The position numbers and the translations under genes were made by a program. 64,000 bases of DNA from Gnetum montanum (lineage: Eukaryota > Streptophyta > Gnetopsida > Gnetales > Gnetaceae), in contig MNCI01001005.1 of assembly GCA_015680685.1 (NCBI GenBank), forward strand, positions 344,739 through 408,738. The letters are read 5' to 3'. Of the stretch, positions 23,241-34,863 are shown piece by piece. The notes beneath the pieces are model-generated. The model searched no databases and was not told where the DNA came from. It was given only the letters and a program-made list of their open reading frames with translations. Position 1 is the stretch's first letter. Each line of letters opens with the position of its first letter.

Positions 23241-23384
23241 TCAAAATCCTCTATCTCACCACATTATTATCATTCTCCTAACTACTATCAACCCATGATC
23301 TCTCCAAAAAAATCACCACCAAATGTGCCTTACACTTCTCCTCAAATTCAATATTCTCATCCTTTATTTCCTTCTACATTGTCA

Positions 23385-23870
23385 CTAATAGTACCAAAAG
23401 GGTTTGCACCATAGCATCAACCCACAAACATTACTTGTGCTACTACTATCAATAGTAGTGGAAACCCTCCACAATATCGAAGGCATCACTTCTTTAGACA
23501 TGACTGTAGGAAGGGACCACACAGTTTTGAGACCACTGCATCCTCCCACTCCACACAAGTTGAACACTATGGTGCATCCTTCTTCTCAAATCCAGCACCT
23601 CATGTTACCTTATTAGGGCCACCAATCAAAACTCCAACAACTATGTGGCCTAATGAATATAGCCATGTAGGAAGACATATCAATCCTTGCATACCATCTT
23701 ATGGTCAAGGGTGCCATAGTGGGTCAACTCCATATCAATTAAACTCATCTTCTAATTTTCCCCACTATGTCAACTTTAATACAGTGTGTGCACCCCAATT
23801 TCGGTACATTCTAACCATGACATCAAAAGACACCCAATGGTTTGGATATGACTAGGTCCCAATATTTCCA
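23385..23870 (+). pseudogene. Gly/Pro/Gln/Ser-rich tail of element D gag
   Basis: One plus frame is open from about 23400 to 23853. It contains HHFFRHDCRKGPHSF, and further on repeated Pro, Ser, Tyr and Gln. Composition and place suit the C-terminal tail of a gag. No zinc knuckle is seen. Confidence 0.4.
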
Positions 23871-24981
23871 AAATGCATGGATTCAACCCTTCCATGTATT
23901 AATTCTCTCTATGATCAAAATTTTAGTTATGGGGGATATCACCCATTCTAACAAAAAAAATTAATAAATGTTTTTCATTTTCTTCAATTTTACAATTTTT
24001 TGTTTTCTAGTTTTTCATCTTTCAATTTATTTTTTTATCTTTTTATCTTTTTATGAGTAATCTCATCTATGAATAAAGCACTTATGTGACTCATTGGTTA
24101 AGGTGTTGTTCTTTGCTATCAACTGTCAAGTAACTAATTATTTGGACAACAAGCCCATCCACCCAACCATTCTATTAATAAGAGGTTCTACTCTAGGTAC
24201 GATGATATTCTTGACATCATTAAAACTTAATGTAATTTTGTGCTCATTATACCCAAAGCGAAGAAGGATGGACCAAGAGGGGATGGCCAGGGTGTGACAT
24301 CAAGGGGACTTGTGGATTCTCTTTGGTGACATCTGTAGGAGTTACCATGCAGCCTAGGTATACTAAGATCCTTGTAGATCTAATAAAAAATGGAAGAAAG
24401 AGTATTAAAGGCACCAAATAAAGAAACCCAATCCTATTCTAGGGGGGTCCCACTAGAAATACATGCACCCATGCCTAAAGGTTGGCAGCTTCTCTAGATT
24501 ACACATCAAGAAAAAAAGAGAAAGTGTGCCAAAGCGGCTAGACAAAAACAAATGTGCTACAATGAAATTCCAAATCACTCCTTCCTTGAACAAAATGCTA
24601 AGTGATCGTATGTCTTGCTATCATGATGCTCTTATGGTTTTCCATAATTGAATGAAGCAATGTGATGTCACTAATTGGAGGATGGACTTGGTCTTGATTT
24701 TGGAGTGACAAGCTAATGACACATTAATCATGCCCTACACTCAAGATTCATTGTTCCCTAGGTCAGTTACCTCATGTCCCAATCTCTACAATCCCTTCTA
24801 CAATTCACCTCATCTCGATGTCCATGTAATTTTCACTTGTATCTTTTATAGCATAGAATCTAGTAATTTTCACATGTAACAAATCAAAGAAATAATAGAA
24901 TATATGGAATTGGCCAATCTCTAGTATGCAAATCTAGTAATGTTGACTACTAGATGACTACTATCAAAACTTGAAAAATAG
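23871..24981. other. Interior of element D without recognised domain
   Basis: AT-rich with T-rich runs (about 23980-24050). Short open frames such as 24094-24297 show no known motif. No RT, protease or integrase signature was found on either strand. Confidence 0.4.
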
Positions 24982-25379
24982 ATGGCTAGCTTGTACTTGC
25001 TATACGAGGCTAAGTTCAAGCACCACAAGGACACCACGCAAAAGCTTGAGATGGCAAACACTAAATTGAAAGTTCTCAAGGCACAATTCACTAATCAACA
25101 ATCAATTGCCAAGAACCTAGCTAAAAGAATGAATGACTAGCAAGAGCTAAAAAACATAGTTAGGGCATTCAATATCGAACATAAATAATTCATTACCTAG
25201 TTTTTCAATGCTAAGGAGCTATTACCACCAATTTCTTATCCTTGGGATGTGTCCATTCTAGTCCACATTGGCAAAGCTACGTGGACCATGCACGATCTTA
25301 GGAGTAAGGAGAAAAAAATGAAAGCATTGTTGGATGCTTTCTGTTTGCCATCAAAAGTTGCAAAAGTAGCTAGATAGCC
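24982..25379 (+). pseudogene. Coiled-coil-like ORF of element D (unknown)
   Basis: From ATG at 24982 the frame reads MASLYLLYEAKFKHHKDTTQ, then a Lys/Leu/Gln-rich helix-like stretch (KLEMANTKLKVLKAQF) to a TAG at 25138. The same frame continues past three stops as coherent protein to about 25379. Composition suggests a coiled coil. It stands where pol should be. It may be an extra ORF of this non-autonomous family. I recognise no homolog. Confidence 0.35.
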
Positions 25380-25687
25380 ATAACAACCTTAATCGTCGCA
25401 TGTGCCTGAAGCTAGAGAAGATCTGTTAGAGCCTCAAGAGCCTCCACCACCTAGGATCATGTGATCGTTTTAATTGCCTTCATACCATCAAAGGACATGT
25501 TGTCCAATTTTTATTCAATGTTCAATTTTGTGTTGTGAACACCACAATTAGTAATTTTGTTAATCCGTACACTTGGGTACTCAGTTTTGTCATGCAATTT
25601 TGTTGAGTCATGTGCTAGTCAATAATCCCATACCTTCCTAATTTTGTAAAGAACTCAAGGACGAGTTTTCATTCAATCGTGTGGATA
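25380..25687 (+). other. 3' untranslated end of element D with polypurine tract remnant
   Basis: CAAGGACGAGTTTTCATTCA at 25659-25678 is nearly identical to the E sequence before its 3' LTR (CAAGGATGAGTTTTCATTCA on the minus strand, about 32780-32799). The following GTGTGGATA is a decayed polypurine tract. Confidence 0.55.
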
Positions 25688-26569
25688 TGATGAGTTGTAG
25701 ATTAGTTACATAGATGAGGCCTCTTTGACTAGGCCCCATCAACACATCATTTGATGTGTTGACATTGCATAACCAACGTAGGGTTTGTTCTTGCCTATAA
25801 ATATGTGCCAACCCACTATGTTTAGACATCATTCTATCATAGTTGTAGCAAAGCTCTTGTAGTTTTTCCATTCAAAATTTAAAATATTTTTTTGAGTGCC
25901 TACAGCAGAAGTCATTGAGTGTATGAATCTTTATTTGAGAACTATTGTACCTAAGCATGACAATGTGTGCAACAATAAAAATGAGTTTCTTGATAAACCT
26001 TGCAACATTCTTGATAGTTTAAATATTTTATTCATACATTTAATGCTTTTAGTCATTTATTCCATGTTTCTTAGTAATTAAGCTAAATAAATACTTAAGC
26101 AAGATAAGCTAAATAGCGATTAAGTAAACACATAAGTACAACTACTTTAAGCATGCACAATATGTTTGGTAATCCCAACAATGTTTAATGCTTGGTAACC
26201 CAATAATGTTATATGTGTTCAAGATGTGAATGGCAAGTGGGACCAAATATGTATGTTACGACTAGTTACACAATAGTTAGTCAATTAGATTAAAGTTGAC
26301 ATTAAATTACTTTATTCCTTATCCTATTTATTTCAAGTATTAAAAAAATAAAATATCAAATGATAAAAATTTTTTACCTCAATTACACTTAAACCATACC
26401 CTTGAGGTTCACAAGTGTAGCTGAGAAGACAATGAATGTTCTCAATACCTAGTTCACTTCCTAGAGAACTAGTGCATTAGAAAACTATAAAGTTCATAGA
26501 ATTCGACCGGATCATGCGTGAATGCTTTGTGATTCATATGGTTGGACGTAAGGGTACCTTCACTGCTCA
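25688..26569 (+). repeat. 3' LTR of element D
   Basis: It starts TGATGAGTTGTAG and ends GGGTACCTTCACTGCTCA. The last 100 bases match the 5' LTR in phrase order (GAATTCGACCGGATCATGCG versus GAAGTTCGACCAGATTATGC). Divergence from the 5' LTR is high, so the element is old or the two LTRs have different origins. Confidence 0.65.
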
Positions 26570-27166
26570 TTAGATGTGTAGATATTTTCTAGTAGCAAGA
26601 GCATAACTATGGCATATCTTCAGAAGATAAATACCAACTTCTTTAAAATGTTGCTTTTCAGCTACAACTTCAAATAAAAAATCCTCCAAGTGAAAGTTGA
26701 ATAATTGATTTATTTTCTATATTATTAATTTCTTTTTTATTTTATTGGCTTAAAGATGGGAAGTTTTTTATCTTTGTTGTTATTTATTCTTTAAATGTGA
26801 TTGATGTATTCTTTTATGTTTAAAAAAAGTTTTCTCCCTTTTTTTACAAGTAATCCTTGACTAAGACTGAAAATCGTAAAGGAGCTTCTAAATAAGGGCA
26901 AGACACAATCTTTTTCCTACCCCGTATGAGAGATTTTTCAGAATTGGTTGTAACGATGAAAACTTAAAAAAGCATTTCAAAACCATTAGGCTTTTTCTTT
27001 AAAATCTCTTTGATTATATAATGCATTTAAATTTTTTTAATATTATTATTCATTTTTTAAAGCCTAGATTTTTTTGAAAATCAGAAACAGGGTAAATTCA
27101 CCTCTATGAAAGTTAACCTTCCCATTTTATTTTCTGTATTATTTTTTTAAGGTTAGCTAGCAGGGT
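26570..27166. other. Unassigned AT-rich spacer
   Basis: No gene, LTR or repeat is recognised. Confidence 0.4.
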
Positions 27167-27481
27167 CAAAACACTAACATGGCACACGGAATATTGAAAT
27201 CCAAAACACTAACATGGCACACGGAATATTGAAATCCAAAACACTAACATGGCACACGGAATATTGAAATCCAAAACACTAACATGGCACACGGAATATT
27301 GAAATCCAAAACACTAACATGGCACACGGAATATTGAAATCCAAAACACTAACATGGCACACGGAATATTGAAATCCAAAACACTAACATGGCACACGGA
27401 ATATTGAAATCCAAAACACTAACATGGCACACGGAATATTGAAATCCAAAACACTAACATGGCACACGGAATATTGAAATC
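27167..27481 (+). repeat. Perfect tandem repeat, 9 x 35 bp
   Basis: The unit begins CAAAACACTAACATGGCACA and continues CGGAATATTGAAATC. Nine consecutive copies look identical by eye. Uniformity means recent expansion or an assembly choice. It ends about 80 bases before a TATA box. Confidence 0.95.
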
Positions 27482-27560
27482 CAAAATTTATTGAATAAAT
27501 AAAACAACCGGTTCGAAAAGACTTTTTTAACGACTTTGTTATCCGTTAGGAATCCGACCC

Positions 27561-27568
27561 TATAAAAG
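27561..27568 (+). promoter_or_regulatory. Candidate TATA box
   Basis: TATAAAAG within GACCCTATAAAAGTAACAGG, a strong plant TATA context, directly downstream of the 9 x 35 bp repeat. A transcript would start near 27595 and begin with pyrimidine-rich leader-like sequence (27600-27730). Confidence 0.45.
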
Positions 27569-28810
27569 TAACAGGCACCATTCGATTTCTTGGATAGCCA
27601 AAGTAACTTACATCGAAATTCGTCATAATCTACCGTTCTTGAGCTTCCAAATCTCTATCATATACCGTTTTTTGTGCTTCCGAATTTCTTTCATCTACCG
27701 TTTCATCTTCCGTTTTTATTTTCCCCATTTCTCCCTTTGGTTGCATTTGATTGCCCACAGTCCGCAGGTGCCGCCATTGCAAATAACAGCGGTTTGATGG
27801 TGGGGAACGTTTATGTGAAGGTTGCATGGGGTAGGAACATAACAATGGAAGATTAAATCAAGGTTGGATAGGCCATCGTAATCAGGATTCAGCTATAAAA
27901 TCAAGATTCAGCTATAAGTCAAGATTCAGATATTAATCTCTCTCGAATTCATGTCGGGCTTCATCAACGCAGCAGGGCTTTACCAGAATCAGGGCCATCG
28001 GTATTAGGTGCTTCAGGTTTTTGTTCAGGTCATGGAACGATGAAATGTTTTGTTTATTTTAGTTCTTGGGATGTTATTATGAGATAGATTGATTAGTCTT
28101 TGACCTTTGTTAGAATTCTTCATGCTTTGGTAAAAATTCATGTGTTTCGGCTTTACTTTCGAAATGGACAATTTGTACAAGGATAACTATGTGAATTCAA
28201 TCAAATTTTTGACATATCTACTTAATTTTATGTATAGAATTTTAAAACTAAAACCGGATTTACCTTATTCTGCATCGTAGCCGTTCTTTTACAGCTGTTT
28301 TTAACTAAAAAAATTTAAGATTTCATGGGGTTTCCATTAATATAATATCATGTTAATATATCAAATTTACCTCTGCATTTTGGCAAGTTTAGCAAGAAGA
28401 TATAGGCATTAAATTAAATTCAAGTTCTACTTATAATGTCTAAATAGATGGGCAAACTGAAAGAATATATCAGGTATGAGAAATCATACTCCAAAACTAT
28501 GTACTTCAATTTCTTGTTAGCATTCCTGTTGCAGTTACCTGCATTGTTGTTGTTGTTCCAGTTTGTGGCAATGATTGTTGAACCTTGGTGCTCTGATCAT
28601 GGCTTGGATTCTGTTCTTCGATGATTCCATGTATGATTAGCTTGATGAATACAAGTTTCTGCGCACAAGTAGGGGTAGATTTTACCGAATTTTGATGCCA
28701 AGCCACAGTAACTCTCTCTCTCTCTGCGTGCGTGCAGTGGAGATTTGGTTGAATCCTGGAAGGAATGGGCTGGTGCAGGTTGCTTTTATAGTATGGGAAA
28801 GGTACCATTA
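27569..28810. other. Possible host-gene pocket
   Basis: This stretch does not look like either retroelement group. On the plus strand a leader-like region is followed by ATG at about 27952 (MSGFINAAGLYQNQGHR, then a GGTATTAG that could be a donor). On the minus strand a TATAAAAG lies at 28783-28790, and an ATG at 28630 opens a short frame (MESSKNRIQAMIRAP...) ending in ATGCAG|GTAACT at 28539, a good donor. The two signals face each other. No protein family is recognised, so I do not call a gene. Confidence 0.25.
28783..28790 (-). promoter_or_regulatory. Candidate minus-strand TATA box
   Basis: The minus strand reads TATAAAAG in ACTATAAAAGCAACCTGCACC (two phrases). It faces the plus-strand TATA box at 27561, whose surroundings (TATAAAAGTAACAGGCACC) look alike. 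Confidence 0.3.
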
Positions 28811-30204
28811 AAAAGACGTTTTAAAATTAGTCTTTTATATAATAAATTTTATTTTGCAATTTTATCAGGCTATTTGAAAAAAACTTAAATTAGGAAACTC
28901 TGGGCTGTAGCATGATCCTACTAGTTCAGTGATACAAGAAGGTAAATGTGATCCATTACAAGAACTATGCAAACTATGTTAATATTTTAACCCCTTTCAA
29001 CAAAAAACTTTTCCTACAACTGAATTTATGTTTATCTTTTTCCTTTTCAAAAAATTGTATATCACTTAAGTTTTGATATTGGTTGGCCAAATCCATCCTA
29101 AGCTGACATAAAATTAAATTGGATCAACTTTTTTCTTATTTGAAGTCATGCTTTCATTAGTGTGCTTTGAAGTTAAGAAAGAGACATGGGTATTCAAGCT
29201 TAGGCTTAAAAGTTTCATTTATGAAGCTTTCATGAAAATTGACATAATATAATGATTATTTTGTTAAATTTTTTGTGGAAAAACTTATGGGATTTAAGCA
29301 CAAAAAAATAAAAAAATAAAAAAGAAGAAGAAAGAATTAGTTCCTATTTTTAGCCTCTTGGAATTGGTTAGAGTAGGGGACATGGGACCTAAAATATTTT
29401 TTAAATAATATTTACCTTTAAGATATGTAATCAGACTAAAACTTTAAAACTTATTATTGCTCCCTAGAATTTAACCCATAACTTAAAGTTAACAAATTAA
29501 AAGCCTTACCAATAGGTTAAAACCTCATTGTAAAATAAAATTAGAGTAATTTCACTTAACAAATGGGAAAAGGATATTCTTTTTTTAGCTCATGAGTTTA
29601 AATCTCTCATAAGGTACACATCGTAGTTACTCTTATGTTTCACCATTTGCCCATAATTTAACATTACCTACTAGAACTAAGGTTGAGGGGAGAGAGGGGA
29701 AAAAGTACTCGAATGTAATAATACTACTCTACAGAAGTACTACCCCACATGACCTTTGAGTTCTAAAGTTTTCAAATATTCTAGAATGGACTAAAAATGG
29801 GCTACATCTCAATACATACATATACACAAAAGATTATAGAGAGCACTAGCACTCACATCAAGAAAGCTAAGACACACCCCTCTCCCACATGTATCTAACC
29901 CTATACCCCATTATCCATATAGTAGGGGTAATGTCAAAGCTAAAGGCTAAAGCCCCAATAGCCTACATATTTTTGTGACGTAATCTTCATATTTCTTTTA
30001 GCTTCCATTCTAAAAGGGAAGCAACCTTCGAACCACTAATAAGGCATACCCTCTATACTCTTTTTAGTTTAAAAGAAGCAATATTCTTAAAACTTCAATC
30101 TTTGTTCATATATTTCCCAATTGTTGAGAGTAAAGTAGGTATCATGAGTATCAAATAACTTAAAGCCCATCCAACAATTATAAACAAGAAGGCTCAATGA
30201 CTAG
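28811..30204. other. Unassigned AT-rich spacer
   Basis: No domain, LTR or clear repeat is recognised apart from an A-rich run at about 29300-29335. Confidence 0.4.
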
Positions 30205-30870
30205 TGATGAGCGGTAGGGTATTCCAACACTCTACTATACAAGTCACGAGCACACATGCACGACTATATCATAATTCATGGATGGACAATGTAAGTATGC
30301 TAGAAGTAATCGATTCATGATCATTGTCTTCCCACTTTGAGTTAGTGAAGTGCAAGTGTATGGTTTAACTCTAAGTGAGGCATATGATATCTAGATGTTG
30401 TTGGTTAATGTTACTTCTAACTACAAACATATTAAAAATGAGAAATAATTCTAAGTTTAAGTGATAATAGAAATGCAAATCTACTCTATCCTATGATGAT
30501 GAGCAATTGTTCTTGGCTTGCCATACAAGTCTTGGGCTCATGTCACTGTTACTGGATTACCATGTACTATGCTATTGGAAAAACCAAGCAATAACACTAC
30601 TAGGATTACCAAATGATTACACCTATATGCTTGAAACCAATCGTACTCCTTCCACCTTACTAGTAAATGTGAAAAGTAAAGTATTTTAGAAATGTAAAAA
30701 ACTATAATAAAGTAAGCATATTAAAGAAATTACAATTAAACTAAGGAAAGAAATTAGTTAAGTAAAAAAAAGAAACTAATTGAATGCTGCAATGATGGAA
30801 AATAATCTTGATCTTTATTACCATTCATGAATTGTGCCCAAGTACAATCCACTCAAATAAAATTCTTTTC
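30205..30870 (-). repeat. Decayed Athila-like LTR fragment
   Basis: The left end TGATGAGCGGTAGGGTATTCC (two short phrases) corresponds to TGATGAGTGGTAAGGTATGCC at 41417. Further right, ATCTTTATTACCATTCATGA and GTGCCCAAGTAC echo the E LTR phrases ATCTTTATTGCCAACACAAT and GTGCTCAGGTAC. It may be the 3' LTR of element G, joined by deletion to its protease region, or an unrelated older copy. Confidence 0.5.
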
Positions 30871-30924
30871 AACTATTCAATATCACATTGGAGGCATTCA
30901 CTCTATTGCTAAGTGTAAAAGACC

Positions 30925-31404
30925 TTTGATGCTAGTTTTTGCATTAATGTTGCTTAGCCATGTCCTTCCCATGATGATTGGAAAAGTCCCCTTTGTAGTT
31001 CTTCACCTTGATTACTAGGAAATCAACAAGATAAGACCACCCACAAACAATGGTCATAATGTCCTCTACTAGTCTCAATGAAAAAGTAATGGACTGGTCT
31101 ACCAATTCTAATATGATATTTCTCTTCTTGAGAGGTGGCAAGTTCCATGTAGTATACATCTCATGAGAAATTAGGTTGACATTGGAACCTGAATCAAGAA
31201 GATCTTTACATGATTCATTCCCAGTAATATGCAAATAAATAAGAGGACTCCAAAAATTTGCTAATTTTCTAGGAAGGTTTCTAGCATGGATCTAATCAAA
31301 TTTGACATGAGTAAGCATAACAATATGGATCCTAGGTGGTATTTGGTTTGAAGGGAACTTGAAAGAATTTGGTACAAAGGGAGATGGAGAAACATGGTTG
31401 CCAA
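30925..31404 (-). pseudogene. Protease region of element G
   Basis: The minus-strand frame 30944-31234 contains CKDLLDSGSNVNLISHEMYT, an aspartic-protease active site (D-S-G), and GWSYLVDFLVIKVKNYKGDF. E has the same phrases (CRWSYPIDFLVIKVKNYKGN) but has lost the active Asp. The region continues to 31404 with sequence matching the E gag-protease junction at about 38760-38830. The frame breaks after about 96 codons. Pol does not follow. Confidence 0.7.
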
Positions 31405-32005
31405 NATTTTTATTCTTGTTCTAGGTGAGTAATTCTATAAAAACACAAAATAATAAAAATATGATGCCTCGGTCACACTTAACCATATAATTACATTCCA
31501 CAAGTGGGACTAGGTAGACAATGAATGAACAACATGCACACATTGTTTAGCTCTAGTATACTTAGTAATTATAATCTGCAGAATTCAACTGGATTGCATG
31601 TGAACACTTGTGATTTGTCTGGTTAGGCATAGGGGTACCTTGCCACTCATCAATTATGGAACTCCATGGATAGTAGATTTCAAACTATCCTAAAAATTAC
31701 TAAAGAGTCCAAAGGACAAGGTAGTGATCATGAGCACAGGAGGCATAAGGAAGTTGAATGTGCCAATCAAAGAGGTATGGGAAAGATTGTTGCAATAGAG
31801 GAAGTTGCAGGAAGCAAATCAAATGATGATGGTGGATGTGACATCAATCATTATGAACATCCTAAGGGATGTTATCCTATTATGTTGCACTTATAAAAAT
31901 CTGGAATATATGGTTTGAATCCACACTTAGCACAAAGGCAAACACCCAAAAGATTACCTTATCCTCAAGGAAATTCTAGGTAGTTCCACCAACAACAACA
32001 ATATN
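31405..32005. other. Scaffold segment probably in the wrong orientation
   Basis: Single Ns stand at 31405 and 32005. The 121 bases right of the first N (31406-31526) are the exact reverse complement of the 121 bases right of the second N (32006-32126). Turning the 599-base segment around makes these two copies a simple end overlap. It also rebuilds a complete LTR of about 885 bp, puts a target duplication next to it, and lets gag of G run on in the minus sense. Confidence 0.85.
31653..32004 (+). pseudogene. gag fragment of element G (inside the mis-oriented segment)
   Basis: As displayed it lies on the plus strand: MDSRFQTILKITKESKGQGS, later IEEVAGSKSNDDGGCDINHY and EHPKGCYPI. E encodes SIDNRFQVVLKITEESKKQS and DDDGGCDVFQYEHPKQC on the minus strand at 39430-39729. 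The first five bases (ATTAT, 31653-31657) are one copy of the E target duplication. In its true orientation it belongs to the minus-strand gag of G. Confidence 0.75.
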
Positions 32006-32764
32006 ATTCATTGTCTACCTAGTCCCACTTGTGGAATGTAATTATATGGTTAAGTGTGACCGAGGCATCATATTTTTATTATTTTGTGTTTTTATAGAAT
32101 TACTCACCTAGAACAAGAATAAAAATAACACTGATTAAAGATAAGAGTAATTAATTGCTAAGTAAACTATAGTCTAATCTAGACTAACATAAGTAATCGT
32201 TCCCACTTCCCGGACACATCCTAACATTGTGCAAACACCACTAGGCTATAAAATGCTAGTCGTTTCTGAGCTACCAAGTGTCACATGTATGCTCAAAGGG
32301 GTTATGCTTATCTAATTTAATGATTTGCTTAATTGATCAAAATTAATTACTACATAAATAACATTAATGTAAATTGCATCAAATAACAATATGTAAATGC
32401 ACAGGAAAGAAAATCTCAAGTGCTGCAAGGAATGGATCAAAGATTTCATCTTTATTGCCAACACAATGGTGTGCTCAGGTACATCAATGCTTGAATAAAG
32501 ATCTGTTCATACTTAGACCTCCTACTACAGGCACTTGGAAAATATTCTAACCTCAAATAAACAAACTACAAGAGTTTCGCTACTTGACTACCAAAAACTT
32601 ACTCCCAATTGTGTGCCTAGGCACTGTATTTATAAACTTGTGAGTAATCCTATAATATCAAATGTATGATATCACATCTTGGGCCACGATACTATATACC
32701 TGATATCATGTACTTGATATTGTAGCCACCCCAATATTAGAGTATTGAAAAAAATGATATGTCA
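32006..32764 (-). repeat. 3' LTR of element E (main part)
   Basis: In the minus sense it starts TGACATATCATTTTTTT at 32764. It aligns along its length with 41540-42297. The missing terminal part is at 31527-31652 in reverse. A cluster of GATATC-like words is at about 32655-32725. Confidence 0.8.
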
Positions 32765-34863
32765 TACCCCCATAACTGAATGAAAACTCATCCTTGAGTA
32801 CAAGAAGAAGAACAAGTCCTTTACAAAATATATTAGGTGGTGTGGATTTATTTGACTAATATGTAGAATGACATAGAGAAAACATACAAATACAAAAGTG
32901 CTCGAGCATTACAATTGTGTACAAAATTGATGTTCATGATAATAGGAAAGAACACGAATGGATTCAAAGGACATCCAACCACTCTTGGAAATAGAAGAAT
33001 GAAGGATAGGTAGAAGAGATCCAATGATCATGGACAACCTCTCGTGAGTGATATGGTTGCATCCTCCTTGGTGATGATAGTTCCACTTCTAGTCCACGCT
33101 TCCCACTGTAGTCACAAGAAAATCAAGGATTAGTATATATAGTACAGTAGATAATGGATGAATACCTTGTCTCATCAGTGATTTTATCTGACCAAGTGAT
33201 GATTGTGATAAATTGATTGCTTGATATTGTTAGTGGAAAGACTGATAAATGGGTTAAACAAGAGAAGTGATTCATATAATTTAAAAAAGGCTTGACATAA
33301 GGAGTACTAAAAAGAGGGTCAACAATAAAAAGGAGTTCATTACAAATAGTTGTGAAGGTGCATACAATTGGATAACATGGATAGGGTAAATAAAAAGAAT
33401 TTGATTGTAACAATGTCTAAGGGTAAAGAACTTAACTTAACGAAACCAAAAGATATGCAAGTGGTTCCTCCCCAAAGTAGGAATAGGCCTTTTATGCCCT
33501 TGCATATCTTCAAACCAAGGAGCCCATGGGCACCATGGATGATCAATGGTTACAAAAAGTTAAGTACAAAAAGCCAAAAGTAACTGATTGAGAAACCCAA
33601 CACATCAAACCATAAGATTGAATCAAAACATGAAACTAGTAGTGAGGTGAGGCATGAAAAGCATAGATAGATGATAGAGAGAGTGAAATGGAGTTCCTAA
33701 TTATGGTCACATGAAATCCCTTGTGGAGTGTGAGATTAATTGACTTGGTAGGATCCTTCCTTAGTCTAGATCAAAACCAACCACTTTTAGTGACTTCGCA
33801 TCGACATTCTAAGGCAAGTCCATCCCCTGAGACACAAGAATGCTTCCATAAAATAACCACTATTCCAAATTGGAGTGAAGCTAGGAAGTTAGAAAGGGCC
33901 TTAGTCAGAGGAGACAAGACAACTCTCATAACCAATGCTTTTATTCCTTTTTATTTGGTCTAAGGGATGTGCTTTGAATTCCTATGTGTTTTTTTTTTTG
34001 AATGCAAATCACACCATGCAAAGACCCATGCATATTTTGCATTTATTTGGTCCAAGGGACATGCTTTGAATCCTCATCTTTCTTTCTCTATGTTTTGTTT
34101 TCTTTTTTTTTGATGAGAACCACACCATGCAAGAACTTATTGGACTTCCTATTGTGAAATGACATGGAATGGTGAGAAGCTTACAAGAATACTCCTACAC
34201 ATAGGAAAATAGAAAAATAGAAAGAATACTCCATCTCTTTGAGGCCAAACCCTGTCTAAACCTTTGATTTCTTCCCAATTCTAGAAACTATGAAAGTCAC
34301 CAATTTATTAAAGTTGCATTAATGAAGAAGAGACTACATGCTTCCAAAAAAAGGAAAATCGAGTATGTGAATGAGTGGATGATGTGGACTCACTTCCTAT
34401 TACATGAAAAGAAACCATGTCCTAGTCATCATTAACAGCATTCAAAGTTAAAAACCAAGCATCAACAATCAAATTGCAAATAAAGCATATCACCATCGAG
34501 TAGTGTATTACCATTGTACCTACCACCTTATTAGCAAAAAGAGTAGAGAAACACATCAAACACAAGAAACATAATCCTAAAAGAAAGTAAAAATGTAGAT
34601 AATAAATATAAAACAAAAACTAAGGAAAACCAATAATCTTAAAAATACAAATATGTAAAACAAAAAATGTAAAACAAAGAAGATGAAAACAAAAAGTTGT
34701 AAAACCAAAAATGTGTAAAAAAAAAGGTCAAAAACTAACGAGCCACCTAAGGTGTTACTTTGGGTGGCCATCTCCCCCACAACTAAGTTGGAAGGGAGAG
34801 ATCCAAAAAATTGAGTGTGGTTGTCTGTCTAATGAGGTGTTTGTTGTGTTGGTTGGCTTGAGC
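32765..34863 (-). other. 3' untranslated region of element E
   Basis: Just inside the LTR the minus strand reads GAGTTTTCATTCAGTTATGG and then GGGTA, the likely polypurine tract. About 2 kb without a recognised domain separates it from integrase, as is usual for Athila elements, which place an envelope-like ORF or non-coding DNA here. I see no clear envelope-like frame. Confidence 0.5.
33951..34131 (+). repeat. Local tandem duplication, about 105 bp, in the 3' region of E
   Basis: TATTTGGTCTAAGGGATGTG at 33952 recurs as TATTTGGTCCAAGGGACATG at about 34045. Both are followed by CTTTGAAT, a T-run and CACACCATGCAA. Confidence 0.75.

Larger units (their letters stand above)
20905..26569 (+). mobile_element. 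Element D: Athila-like LTR element with gag but no pol
   Basis: Two LTRs of about 885 bp (20905-21790 and 25688-26569) flank a 3.9-kb interior. The primer site follows the first LTR, and a gag related to that of element E follows. No RT, RNase H or integrase motif is present between gag and the 3' LTR; instead there is a coiled-coil-like frame near 25000. The flanking 5-mers (ACCCT on the left, TTAGA on the right) do not match, so the two ends may not come from one clean insertion. Confidence 0.75.

Noticed and set aside
21800-26000. tRNA or rRNA genes
   Set aside because: None seen here or anywhere else in the window. The tRNA-like words are only primer binding sites.
27167-27481. CRISPR-like regular direct repeats
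   Set aside because: The 35-bp units are directly adjacent with no spacers, and the surroundings are plant nuclear DNA.
32765-34863. Envelope-like ORF expected in some Athila elements
   Set aside because: No long minus-strand frame and no membrane-helix pattern that I could support in this interval. T-rich low complexity explains the short hydrophobic frames near 34422-34780.
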